This document shows positions 17,700 through 26,606 of a DNA stretch of 64,000 nt, piece by piece. The DNA comes from WHSW01 sp963769945. Its GTDB lineage: Bacteria; Actinomycetota; Thermoleophilia; Solirubrobacterales; 70-9. How positions within the stretch are numbered: position 1 is the stretch's first letter; each line of letters begins with the position of its first letter. The notes under the pieces are model-generated. The model was not told where the DNA came from. It ran no database searches and saw nothing but the letters and a program-made list of their open reading frames with translations. Location: positions 62,001 to 126,000 of the forward strand of contig CAVYOA010000016.1 in NCBI GenBank assembly GCA_963769945.1. Direction: 5' to 3'. The translations under genes were made by a program, and so were the position numbers.

Positions 17700-19212
17700 C
17701 GGAAACGGCAAGACCGGGGGTTCGGTCGAACCACGGGCCCGTACCGGGGCGACGCTGATCGCGCGGGTACCGGTCGCGCTTTGGATCTTGCTGGCGATTG
17801 GGATCCTCGTGCGCGCTTCGGTCTGGGCAACGTACTCGCCGGCGGCGCTCAACCTCTTGGACTCGGCGGCATGGGTCGGCGCCGCAGATGGCGAGCTCTT
17901 CGGAGATGCGACGCGCACGGTCGGTTACCCGATCTTCTTGCGCGCGACTCATCTGATCTCCGGCCAGCTCGAGTGGACGATCTTTCTTCAGCACGTGCTG
18001 GGCGTGGGCACGGCTCTGCTCCTGTACGCCACCGTGCGCCGGATCGGGGCGCCCGTCTGGGCAGCGATCGTGGCCTGCGCCGCGATCATGCTGCCGATCG
18101 ACCAGGTCTTCCTCGAGCACGCCGTGATGAGCGAAACGCTGTTCACGGCGTTTGTCGTCGCATCGGCTTACGCGGCGATTCGATCGCTCGACCCGCCAAG
18201 TCCCGCATTCGGGCGATTCACGTCTCGCCACGGCTGGATCGCGCTCAGCGCGGCCTCGCTTGGCCTGGCCACCTGGGTACGTCCGGTGGCGCTCTTGCTT
18301 GTGCCACTTGCAGCGCTTTGGTTCGCGCTCGCGATCCCCGCAAGCCTGCGCAGCCGGGCGCTTCATGGCGCGCTCGCGGTCGCGGTTGCCGCCGCGATCC
18401 TGGCCGGCTACGGCGCGCTTCAAAGCGAAGCGACGGGTCGCTTCGGCCTCACTCAAGCCGCAGGCTGGGCGACCTACTCGCGGACGGCACCGTTTGCCGA
18501 TTGTTCGCAGTTCGATCCACCACCAGGAACCCGGCCTCTGTGCGAAACGACGCCATTCGAGCAGCGACCCGGACCGGACTTCTACGGGCAGCAGCCCGAC
18601 TCACCGGCGCGCAAGCTGTTCGGAGCTCCCCCGGAGGGAAACGAGCAGCTGCAGGCGTTTGGCCGGCGGGCGATTCTCGCTCAGCCGCTGGAGTACCTGA
18701 AGGCGGTTGGCACAGACATGTGGCGCTACGTCGATCCTACGTTCAGGCCGCGGGACTTCTCGGGCGCCGCCTACGACGTGATCGACATCGACCGTGGAGC
18801 CTCCGCAGACGAGTCGGTCGTCGACGAGTCGCTGAACACCTACTACGCCGACGACGAGGTCCACATCGACGGTCTCACCGCAACCCTCAGCGACGTTCAG
18901 GACACGGTCAGGGTTCATCCCAAGCTGCTGTTTGGCTCGTTCATCGTCGCGTTGATCGGGCTCGTGCTCGCAAGGGGACGTGTGAGATCGGGTCTCGCGC
19001 TGCTCTTGGGAGTCGGCCTGACGCTGCTCGCGGTACCGCCGATCACGGCGATCTGGTCCTCGCGATATGCGATTCCGGCGCAGGGCTTCATTCTCGCGGC
19101 AGGCGCCATCGGCGTTTGGCTGGTGCTCAGCGTTCGATCGCGCACGGATACCCGGTCCGAGCGCTCCGAGCTGGATCGGGACGCGCACGCGCGACCGGCC
19201 GCGGCCGGATAA
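17680..19212 (+). CDS. GT-C-type membrane glycosyltransferase
   Basis: About 510 residues, with about ten spans. It is a full-length paralogue of the frameshifted 11668-13159 gene. Shared marks are LNLLDSAAWVG after span 1, VFLEHAVMSETLFTAF, the outer loop TAPFADCSQF with GPDFYGQQ, VQDTVRVHPKLLFGS and SRYAIPAQGFILAAGAIGVW near the end. GTG 17680 is preferred: it overlaps the previous gene by 20 bases, while TTG 17653 in the same frame would add nine residues. It probably uses the polyprenyl-phosphate sugar made by the adjacent DPM1-like enzyme. The transferred sugar and the acceptor are unknown. Confidence 0.82.
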   Translation: MIATPISGNGKTGGSVEPRARTGATLIARVPVALWILLAIGILVRASVWATYSPAALNLLDSAAWVGAADGELFGDATRTVGYPIFLRATHLISGQLEWTIFLQHVLGVGTALLLYATVRRIGAPVWAAIVACAAIMLPIDQVFLEHAVMSETLFTAFVVASAYAAIRSLDPPSPAFGRFTSRHGWIALSAASLGLATWVRPVALLLVPLAALWFALAIPASLRSRALHGALAVAVAAAILAGYGALQSEATGRFGLTQAAGWATYSRTAPFADCSQFDPPPGTRPLCETTPFEQRPGPDFYGQQPDSPARKLFGAPPEGNEQLQAFGRRAILAQPLEYLKAVGTDMWRYVDPTFRPRDFSGAAYDVIDIDRGASADESVVDESLNTYYADDEVHIDGLTATLSDVQDTVRVHPKLLFGSFIVALIGLVLARGRVRSGLALLLGVGLTLLAVPPITAIWSSRYAIPAQGFILAAGAIGVWLVLSVRSRTDTRSERSELDRDAHARPAAAG

Positions 19213-19221
19213 CCGATCCGC

Positions 19222-19982
19222 TCAGGGATTTCGCCGGACCGCGACCAGGATCCACGAGTACCCGTCCTCATCGAATTCCTCGACCTCGAAGTTTCGATAC
19301 GCCGGTCAGGTGCTCGTCGGCGAAAATCCGGGTTTCGCGGTTCCAGATCAAGAACCGGCCGTTCTCGAGACGGAAGTTCCAGTCGTGCAGGCTCCCGTAG
19401 GCCTCGGTCTCGGCCTCATCGACCGTGTGCTTGAGCACCACCCAGCAGCCTGGCTTGACTGTGCGAAGCATCTGCTGGAGCCCCGCGAGCGGGTCCTCGG
19501 TGTGATCGAGGGCGTTCTGGGAGTAGGCCAGGTCGAATCGAGAATCACCGAGCACATCGGCGACCGACTCCGCCGGACACGGCCGTGACCTCACCGGTGG
19601 CTCGACGCCGTGCTTTCGCAACAGCACGCCGTACTCCTCGGCAAGGGGGTCGACAGCCGTCAGCTCAACGTCGACGCCGGCGAGCCTGGTGCCCACGATG
19701 GAGAGCGGACCGCTGCCGACATCGAGGATCGAGAGGTGTGCTCGCCGGCCCGGGAGAGAACCGCCGTGTGCTCGTGGCGGCCGCGGGCAAAAATCGCCGG
19801 TCAATCAGAACCTTGGCCTTCGGGTCGGTCTTTCGGGAGTAGTCGTCTGGCCAGTTGAAGCCTTGCGTGGCCAGCCAGTGATCCCAGAACGCGATCTCGT
19901 CGGCCCACGCCGACGCGCGTCGGCTACGAACCGAGGCGACGGCCGTAGCACTTTCGCTTTCTACTGATCGAGAAAGTCGCAC
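19222..19982 (-). CDS. SAM-dependent methyltransferase (two frameshifts)
   Basis: Three reading frames together make one methyltransferase of about 250 residues. The N-terminal part (19982 to about 19760) reads DEIAFWDHWLATQGFNWPDD. The middle reads LSILDVGSGPLSIVGTRLAG (SAM motif I), FDLAYSQNALDHTEDPLAGL and CWVVLKHTVDEAE. The C-terminal part, in a third frame from about 19300, reads FEVEEFDEDGYSWILVAVRR and stops at 19222. Breaks fall near 19745-19765 and 19295-19310. The start is probably GTG 19982, inside the end of the membrane gene 19961-21652. One of the segments is bounded by a TGA at 19268 in the current frame. Sequence error is more likely than decay, because both sides stay conserved in character. 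Confidence 0.72.
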
Positions 19983-21652
19983 CAGCGCTCGAGCTCTCCG
20001 TCCGCGTTTCTGCGTTCGACCAGGACACTCACCGGGAGGCCTTCATAGGTCGGTATATCGGGATTATCGGGATTGGCGATGCCCTCCTCGATCGTTGCGC
20101 AGGGAGGCTGATAGCCGCGCTCCTCGATGTAGTAGCTGTCTGACGTCCACCACATCGTCGCGACCAGCTCGGGCCGCAGCCCTGCCTCTCGGCTGAAGAT
20201 CTCGCTCTCGATGCCGAACTGGTCGGCCATCGCGCCGAAGCCCGCTCGGTCGGTGCCCCAGAACGGAGTCTCGAGCACGATGATGGTCGCGAGTTTGACG
20301 CCGTCGGCCCTGGCGGCACCGAGCATGTCCTCCCACAACGAATTGGAGCGCGGCTCGCCGACCACGTAGCCGCGCTTGTCGGCGATCGTCAGCGCTCGGG
20401 GGTGGATCAGGTCGTTGGGGCGGTCGCCGGGAAGCTCCACCTTCACGGTCTTGAACCAGCCGAGGCTGCCGGCGGTGACATTGAGCATCACTGCCCCGCA
20501 GAGGATCGCTATCCCGGCCGCGCTGGCCCATGCCCGTGTGGTCGTCCCGATCCAGCCTGTCGCGATCACAGCAACGAAAACGACGAGCGGCAGCGTGTAG
20601 CGCGGGTCGTGGACCGAGAGCAGCGTCATGGCCAGGTAGCCAACGACCACTCCGGCGACGATCTCGGCCACGAACGGCCGACGTAGTCGCGCCAGGCACG
20701 AGATCAGGCCGACGGCGAACAGCGTCAACAGCGGCAGCAGATACTGCGTGTTGACGGCGGCCCAGCCGTACCAGGCGAGGCTCTCGAGCGTAAACCGCCG
20801 TTCGCCACCAAAGGTCCAGCCGAACGCCTGCGTCCAGGCGTCGGTGGAACCCACCGTCGCCTCGCGCGAGAGCTGAACGTACTCGTTGAAATGGATCAGG
20901 TAGTAGGGGCCCGCAACGACGAGCGTGGCCGCCGCCAGCAGCGCGAGATTACGACCCTGGCGCCAGCCGCCCCGCGACAACATCACTGCGATCGGGCCGA
21001 GCAGGAAGATCGGCGCAGGTGTCTTGATCAGCATCGCGAGGCCGATCATCGCGCCGGCTAGCACCACCTGACGAGTGCGGCGAAAGTTGTCGGAGGCGAG
21101 CAGCGCCCATGTCGCAAAGGCAACGATCGCGGCCAACGGCGCATCGATCAGGTAGACGTGAAAGAGCTGCATGATCATCGGCGAGCCGAGCGCGAAGATC
21201 GCGGCCAGGACCCCCGCGAGCCGCCCGAAGACGAGGCTCCCGGTCAGATAGCAACCGGCTGCGAGCAGGGGGACGAAGATCAGGTTGAGGAAGATCGGCC
21301 CCCAGTCGTAGACGGGAAGGCCGACGAGCTCGGTGACGCCGCCGATCGTGCGCACCAGGGGCGGATAGGAGAACACGCTCCCCGACTCCCAAGTGAGCGG
21401 CGCGAGCAGGTCGCCACCGGCAAGGCTCTCGCTGAGGTCGATCGCCTCGAGCAGGTGGCGCCCCGGGTCGCCGCCGCCCGGGAGCCTGTTGTCGGTGAGA
21501 ATCCACCAGGCCGAGAAGGCGATGAACAGCGCGGCGGCGACCGCGACCGCCTTCGCCTCCGGGCTGCGCGGGCGCCGAGCCCACTCGGCGATCGACATCC
21601 GGGTCGTGCTCCACCGGCCCGCGGACGGAGCCCGTTGCGCGTCGTCGAGCAC
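19961..21652 (-). CDS. GT39/PMT-like membrane glycosyltransferase
   Basis: 563 residues, paralogue of 13176-14786. The first outer loop is DNRLPGGGDPGRHLLEAIDL with the expected acidic residue. About ten spans follow, with LIKTPAPIFLLGPIAVML and VHDPRYTLPLVVFVAVIATG, then a periplasmic-side domain of about 150 residues ending RNADGELERWCDFLDQ. The likely role is sugar transfer from a polyprenyl-phosphate donor outside the membrane. GTG 21652 is only 6 bases from a TAGCAT element, so the message is probably leaderless. The first 30 residues are basic and cytoplasmic. Confidence 0.83.
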   Translation of the reverse strand: MLDDAQRAPSAGRWSTTRMSIAEWARRPRSPEAKAVAVAAALFIAFSAWWILTDNRLPGGGDPGRHLLEAIDLSESLAGGDLLAPLTWESGSVFSYPPLVRTIGGVTELVGLPVYDWGPIFLNLIFVPLLAAGCYLTGSLVFGRLAGVLAAIFALGSPMIMQLFHVYLIDAPLAAIVAFATWALLASDNFRRTRQVVLAGAMIGLAMLIKTPAPIFLLGPIAVMLSRGGWRQGRNLALLAAATLVVAGPYYLIHFNEYVQLSREATVGSTDAWTQAFGWTFGGERRFTLESLAWYGWAAVNTQYLLPLLTLFAVGLISCLARLRRPFVAEIVAGVVVGYLAMTLLSVHDPRYTLPLVVFVAVIATGWIGTTTRAWASAAGIAILCGAVMLNVTAGSLGWFKTVKVELPGDRPNDLIHPRALTIADKRGYVVGEPRSNSLWEDMLGAARADGVKLATIIVLETPFWGTDRAGFGAMADQFGIESEIFSREAGLRPELVATMWWTSDSYYIEERGYQPPCATIEEGIANPDNPDIPTYEGLPVSVLVERRNADGELERWCDFLDQ

Positions 21653-21658
21653 GGCGCG

Positions 21659-21664
21659 ATGCTA
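21659..21664 (-). promoter_or_regulatory. -10 element giving a leaderless transcript
   Basis: TAGCAT within GCTAGCAT, 6 bases upstream of GTG 21652. This is the spacing expected when transcription begins at the start codon itself. No -35 similarity is visible 17 bases further up. Confidence 0.5.
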
Positions 21665-21747
21665 GCGGGGGCGATTTCTGGGGAGTCCCAAGGCGGTACG
21701 TCGCTGTCGTCGGGATTCTGCGCCTGGCCGTTGAGCTGGGACCGGGC

Positions 21748-22552
21748 TCAATGCTCGAGCACGAGCCCGAGGAACTGTCTGCGTGCGCGCTTGCTGGGGT
21801 TGCCGAGGACCTCGGCCGGCGGGCCCTCCTCGACGATCGACGCCGTCGTCCATGAACACGACCCGGCTGGGCGACGTCGCGGGCGAAGTCCGATCTCGTG
21901 GGTGACGACGATCATCGTCATCCCCTCGTGCGGCGAGCTCGCGCATCACGTCGAGCACCTCCTTGACCAGCTCCGGGTCGAGGGCGCTTGTGACCTCGTC
22001 GAAGAGCATCACGTGCGGGTCCATGGCGAGCGCACGGGCGATCGCCACCCGCTGCTGCTGACCGCCTGAGAGGCGGTCGGGGTACTCGTCGATCTTGTCG
22101 GTCGAGCCCGACCCGGTCGAGCAGCACCTCGGCCTTCTCGCGGGCCTCGGCGTAGCTGCGGCCGAGGACCTTCTCCTGCGCGATGACCGACGTTGCTCGA
22201 GCGCCGACTTGTGCGGGAACAGGTTGAACTGCTGAAAGACGATCCCGACCCGGCGGCGGACGAAGTCGAGATCTACCGCACGCTCGCGGCGTGCGGACGG
22301 GTGATCTCACTGCCCTCGAGCAAGATCCGGCCCTCCTCGGGCGGCTCGAGCAGGTTGATGCAGCGAAGCAGCGTCGACTTGCCCGAGCCGCTGGGCCCGA
22401 TCACGCAGACGACCTCGCCGCGCGTTGACCTCGACGTTGACTCCGCGGAGCACCTCGAGCTGGCCGAAGCGTTTGCAGACGTTGTCGAGGTACGAGCATC
22501 GGGCCGTCGCCGGGTACCGCCGCCGATCAGCGGCCTGGTCTGCCGCGGCCAT
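21748..22552 (-). CDS. Amino-acid ABC transporter ATPase (GlnQ-like; several frameshifts)
   Basis: The pieces in three frames assemble into one ATPase of about 265 residues. The N-terminus is YLDNVCKRFGQLEVLRGV. In a second frame lies GEVVCVIGPSGSGKSTLLRC (Walker A) with INLLEPPEEGRILLEG. Next come VIAQEKVLGRSYAEAREKAE, and then MAIARALAMDPHVMLFDEVT (Walker B) with SALDPELVKEVLDVM. A final frame gives SIVEEGPPAEVLGNPSKRA and the stop at 21748. At least four indels are needed, in about 800 bases. ATG 22552 follows the permease stop by 3 bases. It would power import of a polar amino acid together with the 22556 permease and the 23459 binding protein. Confidence 0.72.
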
Positions 22553-22555
22553 GCC

Positions 22556-23359
22556 TCACGCCCCCGCCATCCCGGTCGCCGGCGGCCCCGACGGCTCGGC
22601 TTTGTCGTCGGCTTCCGAAGCTGCCCTGCGCTGCGCGTCTTCGCCTGGTCGCGCGCGATCAGCCAGTCGACCAAGCGTGCCAGCGGGATCGTGACGATCA
22701 GAAACAGGACCGCCCCCAGCACCAGCGCCGAGCCGTTGAGCTGCTCGGTCTGGATGTCGAACCCGACCTGGACCACCTCGAGCGCCCCGAGTATGCCGAC
22801 GAGCGAGGTGTCTTTCATCAGGGCGATGAAGTCGTTCAGCAGCGGCGGGATCACCTTGCGCACCGCCTGGGGGACGATCACGAATCTCATCGCCTGGCCG
22901 TGGCTCATCCCGAGCGAGCGGGCCGCCTCGGTCTGGCCCCGCGGTACCGCCTCGATCCCGGCCCGATAGACCTCGGCCATGTAGGCGCCGTAGGTGAGAG
23001 TCAGGCCCATCACACCCCACCAGAAGGGCGATGTCTCGCCCAACCAGCGTGGGTAGCCCGAGTTCTCTCGGGATCACGCCCTCGAACTGCGCGGCGGACA
23101 GAAAGCCTGAGAGGAGCAGAAGCACCAGCAGCAGCGGCACTCCGCGAAAGATGTCGATGTAGGCGATGGTGAGAAAGCGCACCGGCGCCAGCGCTTTCCC
23201 CGGCAGCTGGCGCAGCAACGCCAGCACGAGACCCCAAGCAAGCGACAGAACCCCCGAAATGATCGACAACTTGAGCGTCAGCCAGAACCCTTCGAGAACG
23301 CGCCCGAGCTCGTCGCCCATGACGCCGAAGTCGAAGTAGTAGTTGATGATGAATTCCAT
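22556..23359 (-). CDS. Amino-acid ABC transporter permease (HisM/GlnP-like; frameshifted)
   Basis: A polar-amino-acid permease of about 270 residues. The N-terminal part reads FWLTLKLSIISGVLSLAWGL and IAYIDIFRGVPLLLVLLLL. After a break near 23035 the next frame reads MGLTLTYGAYMAEVYRAGIE, the EAA-type loop EAARSLGMSHGQAMRFVIVP and TSLVGILGALEVVQVGFDIQ. A second break near 22645 returns to the first frame for the tail SEADDKAEPSGPPATGMAGA and the stop at 22556. The joined protein has normal length and motif order. It has a ribosome site (GAGGAGA) upstream of ATG 23359 and its own promoter-like element downstream of the terminator at 23401-23432. Confidence 0.78.
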   Translation of the reverse strand: MEFIINYYFDFGVMGDELGRVLEGFWLTLKLSIISGVLSLAWGLVLALLRQLPGKALAPVRFLTIAYIDIFRGVPLLLVLLLLSGFLSAAQFEGVIPRELGLPTLVGRDIALLVGCDGPDSHLRRLHGRGLSGRDRGGTAGPDRGGPLARDEPRPGDEIRDRPPGGAQGDPAAAERLHRPDERHLARRHTRGARGGPGRVRHPDRAAQRLGAGAGGGPVSDRHDPAGTLGRLADRARPGEDAQRRAASEADDKAEPSGPPATGMAGA

Positions 23360-23384
23360 GCGTCTCCTCTGCTCGGATCGGGCG

Positions 23385-23390
23385 AGGCTA
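23385..23390 (-). promoter_or_regulatory. -10 element upstream of the permease
   Basis: TAGCCT on the minus strand, 25 bases before ATG 23359 with a GAGGAGA ribosome site between. It lies just after the terminator of the binding-protein gene, so the permease and ATPase could be transcribed independently. Confidence 0.4.
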
Positions 23391-23400
23391 ACCGCTCTCC

Positions 23401-23432
23401 AGCTAAAGAAAAGGGGCGCCGTCGGCGCCCCT
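23401..23432 (-). terminator. Rho-independent terminator after the amino-acid-binding protein
   Basis: On the minus strand, AGGGGCGCC (23424-23432), a three-base loop and GGCGCCCCT (23412-23420) form a perfect 9-bp stem, followed by a run TTTTCTTTAG. It lies 27 bases past the binding-protein stop and before the permease start. Confidence 0.85.
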
Positions 23433-23458
23433 CCCTTCGCTGCTGTCGCCGGTTGCCG

Positions 23459-24313
23459 CTAATCGTCGGTGAGCAGCTCGTTCGTACCGCTCGAGCACCG
23501 CGGGGGCGGCTCGCCGCCGAAATACGTCTCGTACAACTCCGCCATCGTGCCGTCTTCCTTGATCGTCGCGAGCGCTTCGTTCATCGCCTCGCGTAGGGCG
23601 TCGTTGTCCGGTGCCACTGCGAATCCGAACAGGTCCTCGCCGGGAATCTCCTCGACGATCTCCATGCCGCCCTGCTTCTCGACCGCGACCGCGGCGACCG
23701 CCTGGTCGATCAGCGCCGCGTCCACCTGGCCGGTCAGCAGCGCGGTGATCGCGTTCGTGCCCTCGGGGAAACCGCGCACCTCGGAGGCGTCGGTCTCCTC
23801 GTTGGCGAACTCCTCCTGGACGGTCCCGTCCTGGGTGCCGACAATGGCGCCGCCGAGGTCGTCGACCGAGGCGATGTCCGAGCCCTCGGCGACCAGAAGC
23901 GCGCTCGAGCTCAAGTAGTAGGGATCGGTGAAATCGACGACGTTCTCCCTGCCCGCAGTGATCGTCGACGCGGCGGCTGCGGTGTCGAACTGACCGGCCG
24001 CCACGTCGCGGAAGATCGTCTGGAACCCGGTGTCCTGGAACTCCACCTCGCAGGCCGAGATTCTCGCCGATCGCGTTCAGCACCTCGACGTCATAGCCGT
24101 GGCGTCAGGGGGCTGGCCGTCCGCGAAGGGCGGATACGGGGTGTCGAGCCCGATGAACAGCGTGCCCTCGGTGATCAGGCCGAGGTCCTCGGTGCCGGCC
24201 TCGGTGGTCGCCTCGCCGCCGCTCCTCCTCCTCATCGTCGCCGCACCCTGTTGCGACGAAGGCCGTCAGCCTGAGCGTGAGCGCCGCGACCATCACCAAC
24301 AAACGCGATTCAT
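23459..24313 (-). CDS. Amino-acid ABC transporter substrate-binding lipoprotein (several frameshifts)
   Basis: A family-3 solute-binding protein (SBP_bac_3), about 280 residues when joined. A probable ATG at 24313 leads into a lipoprotein signal (LTLRLTAFVATGC, Cys of the lipobox) and an acidic linker. Another frame gives LITEGTLFIGLDTPYPPFAD, then GYDVEVLNAIGENLGL, then the long intact part with FQTIFRDVAAGQFDTAAAAS, ENVVDFTDPYYLSSSALLVA and the C-terminal LATIKEDGTMAELYETYFGG. Breaks fall near 24305, 24225, 24110 and 24060. It would be anchored outside the membrane and deliver a polar amino acid to the 22556 permease. A strong terminator follows, which would make this the most abundant product of the unit. 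Confidence 0.8.
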
Positions 24314-25023
24314 ACGAGTGCTTCCTCTCTGTTGTTCGTTGCGCTTCGTCGGATATCAGTAGGTTCATCGCGCCCGGCCAAGAGACAGTACAGCCGATCG
24401 CGACGCCCGCCTCGCACTCGAAGGCGATCCCGTGCTCGGCTTGCCAGCGCTCCAGCACCCAGCGCTCGCCGGCGCGGTCGATGTCGTCGAGAATCACGGT
24501 GCGCGTCGGCGGCAGCCTCGGTGCGAGCACCGGCAGGGCCGGATATCGCGATCGCTCCGAGTCACCGGCAGGCGCCGGCGGGCCGTCGACCAAGAGCAGC
24601 TCGACGCCGCTGCCGGGCAACTCGGCGAGCGCGCTGCGCGCGTACCAGCAGCAGCCCCGCGGCGGCCACCGGATCCGTTTCGAGCGGCGCCTCGACGATG
24701 CAGACGTGGTCAGCGAGCCCTTCGGCGGCGATTCGAGACCGGCCCAGCGCGACCCAGCCGGGGTCGTGCTCGAGCGAGTAGAGCCTGCCCGACCCCCGGT
24801 CGCGCAGCAGGCGCCCGATCAGGATCGTGCTCACGCCCGAGCCACATTCGACGATCATGTCGCGGCCGGCGTCAACCTCGCTGAGCACTATCTCGAGTGC
24901 GGCTTGATCCAGCGACCAGGCGTCGATCTCAAGCGCCGGACCGGCTTCGAGCGCCGACGCCAGCAGCGGAAGTGTGCGCGACGGTTCAGGGCCGGGCGGG
25001 TGCTTCACCGACTCGCGAGCCAC
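24310..25023 (-). CDS. Class I SAM-dependent methyltransferase (frameshifted)
   Basis: The N-terminal frame (GTG 25023) has ALEIVLSEVDAGRDMIVECG and the SAM motif ECGSGVSTILIGRLL, SGRLYSLEHDPGWVALG, and IVEAPLETDPVAAAG. Removing one base near 24647 restores LLWYARSALAELPGSGVELL and continues into LLVDGPPAPAGDSERSRYPA, TRTVILDDIDRAGERWVLE and IAFECEAGVAIGCTVSWPG. This is the fold of sugar or lipid methyltransferases without a precise substrate. The C-terminus is uncertain: a frame ending at 24310 would overlap the binding-protein ATG, while the current frame runs on into the next gene. The start overlaps the phosphodiesterase-like gene by 19 bases. Confidence 0.68.
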
Positions 25024-26606
25024 TCGGCCGGCTCGCCATCGACATCGGCGAGTTCGACGCCGAGACGGGCTGCCAGCGTGGCGCCGAAGTCGATGCTGCG
25101 AAGCGCGGGTTTGTGGCCCGCCCCGATTCCCGGGCCGCGGGCGAGGAGCATCCCCTCGGGGCGATGATCACCCGTGCGCCAGAGGTCGTAGCGACCGTGG
25201 ATCAATCCCGTCTTGGCCGACCAGATCGTGTTCACGGGATGATCGTGGTTCCACTCGAGAAAGAGATCGGGCAGGGCGTCGACCTCTGAGCGTCGATACA
25301 TCTGCGCGGTCGGGATCACGGCGTTGATAACCGGCTCACCGGTTTCGACGTTGACAAGCTCGAGCAGCGCCTCGCTGAGCTCGGCGCAGGCTCGCTCGTA
25401 CTCGGCCCCAGGCTCCACCACTCCCGCGCTCTCGCGGCCGCGCAAATTGATCCTCACCCCGCCGTAGACGGTGTTGTTGGGCGCCACGAACCAGCGCTGG
25501 CCGGTCCAGTCGTACTCGCCCACCGTTCCCCACCAGTTGTTCAGCTGGCGCCGCTTGATTGCCTGGCGCAGCATGGCCGCGGCCGCTGGCGCGCCACGGC
25601 GCCGGGCTCGCGAGGGAAGCGAAAGCAGCGCTCGCTTGACCGCGCGCGCCGCAGCGCTGCCGCCTAGCCCGTGATCGGCGTGGTCGTCGAGACGGCGCAG
25701 CACCTCTTCGAGCAGGTGGCTCGCGTCGTGATGTGAAGTCATGCCGTGGCTCAGCAGCAGCACGAAGGTCGTCTCGGGCCCGCAGCGGTCGAGATGCTCG
25801 GCCACGGCCGCGTCGAGGCGCTCGTAGATGCGTACCAGTGGATCGTCGAGCTCTGCCGCAGCCGCCGGATCGTGGCGCGGGTGGGTGGTGTCGTGGTGAT
25901 GCCAGAGGTGGTGGCCGGCGGCGTGGCTCTCGCCGAAGACGCAGAAGTACAGATCCCATTGCTCACGATCGAGCAGATCCAGCGATAGCTTTGTCTTTGC
26001 CTCGATTCCCGCCAGCAAGCCGGCGGTGAGCTCGCGGTCTTCCTGCGCAGTGCGAAGCAGCCCCGCCCGGGCGAAGTCATCGTCGGGGGCGAAGTCGCGC
26101 ACCGAGTAGGGATCGATCCCGAGCACCGGATGGAGCCCGTGGCGCTCGACCAGTTGCGCGACGAGACCGTCGGGGGTGCCACGGAGGCCGTAATGGCGGT
26201 CGTGACAGCCCCATTCGGTGAGCTCGAGGCCGTTGAGCTCGCCGTCGGCGCGCCAATGCGGGACGTCGACCGACGCCACCCGCTTGCCCGCATCTGAGAG
26301 CGAGTGCCAGAACGGCCGGCCGACGAGCCCGTCGGTGTTCTTCAGCTTGTGCTCATAGGTGCTCGAGTCGACCTCGAGCCAGCAGTGGTAGCCGGCCTGG
26401 GCCGCCGAGCGGCCGGTCATCAGCGTCGGCCACAGGGCGCCGACGAAGAGGCCGAAGGGGTTCTCCATGCGCGCCTGAGCGCCGGTCCGCAGCAACTCTG
26501 CGATCGCCGGCAGGCGCCCGGCGCCGGCTAGCTCGACAGCCAGGGCCGGATCGAAGGAGTCGAGTGCGATCACGACCGTGTCGTCTGTGCGATCTGTGAC
26601 GTTCAT
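25005..26606 (-). CDS. Alkaline-phosphatase-superfamily phosphodiesterase-like protein
   Basis: 533 residues from ATG 26606, which overlaps the upstream GT2 stop (ATGA). The metal-binding Asp lies in VVIALDSFDPALAVEL and the nucleophile region is LWPTLMTGRSAA (Thr). A His-rich segment (GESHAAGHHLWHHHD) and LLLSHGMTSHHD occupy the positions of other metal ligands. GDHRPEGMLLARGPGI is the characteristic late motif. The usual SDHG is changed to LSHG. Members cleave phosphodiesters or nucleotide-sugar pyrophosphates, or transfer phosphoglycerol. No signal peptide is visible, so a cytoplasmic role on activated sugars or type I phosphodiesters is inferred. The open frame extends much further upstream but is antisense noise over the GT2 gene. 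Confidence 0.82.
   Translation of the reverse strand: MNVTDRTDDTVVIALDSFDPALAVELAGAGRLPAIAELLRTGAQARMENPFGLFVGALWPTLMTGRSAAQAGYHCWLEVDSSTYEHKLKNTDGLVGRPFWHSLSDAGKRVASVDVPHWRADGELNGLELTEWGCHDRHYGLRGTPDGLVAQLVERHGLHPVLGIDPYSVRDFAPDDDFARAGLLRTAQEDRELTAGLLAGIEAKTKLSLDLLDREQWDLYFCVFGESHAAGHHLWHHHDTTHPRHDPAAAAELDDPLVRIYERLDAAVAEHLDRCGPETTFVLLLSHGMTSHHDASHLLEEVLRRLDDHADHGLGGSAAARAVKRALLSLPSRARRRGAPAAAAMLRQAIKRRQLNNWWGTVGEYDWTGQRWFVAPNNTVYGGVRINLRGRESAGVVEPGAEYERACAELSEALLELVNVETGEPVINAVIPTAQMYRRSEVDALPDLFLEWNHDHPVNTIWSAKTGLIHGRYDLWRTGDHRPEGMLLARGPGIGAGHKPALRSIDFGATLAARLGVELADVDGEPAEWLASR

Noticed and set aside
19222..24650. Genuine pseudogene island or mobile-element scar
   Set aside because: No transposase, inverted repeats or target duplications; motifs on both sides of each break remain conserved, which fits sequence error better.
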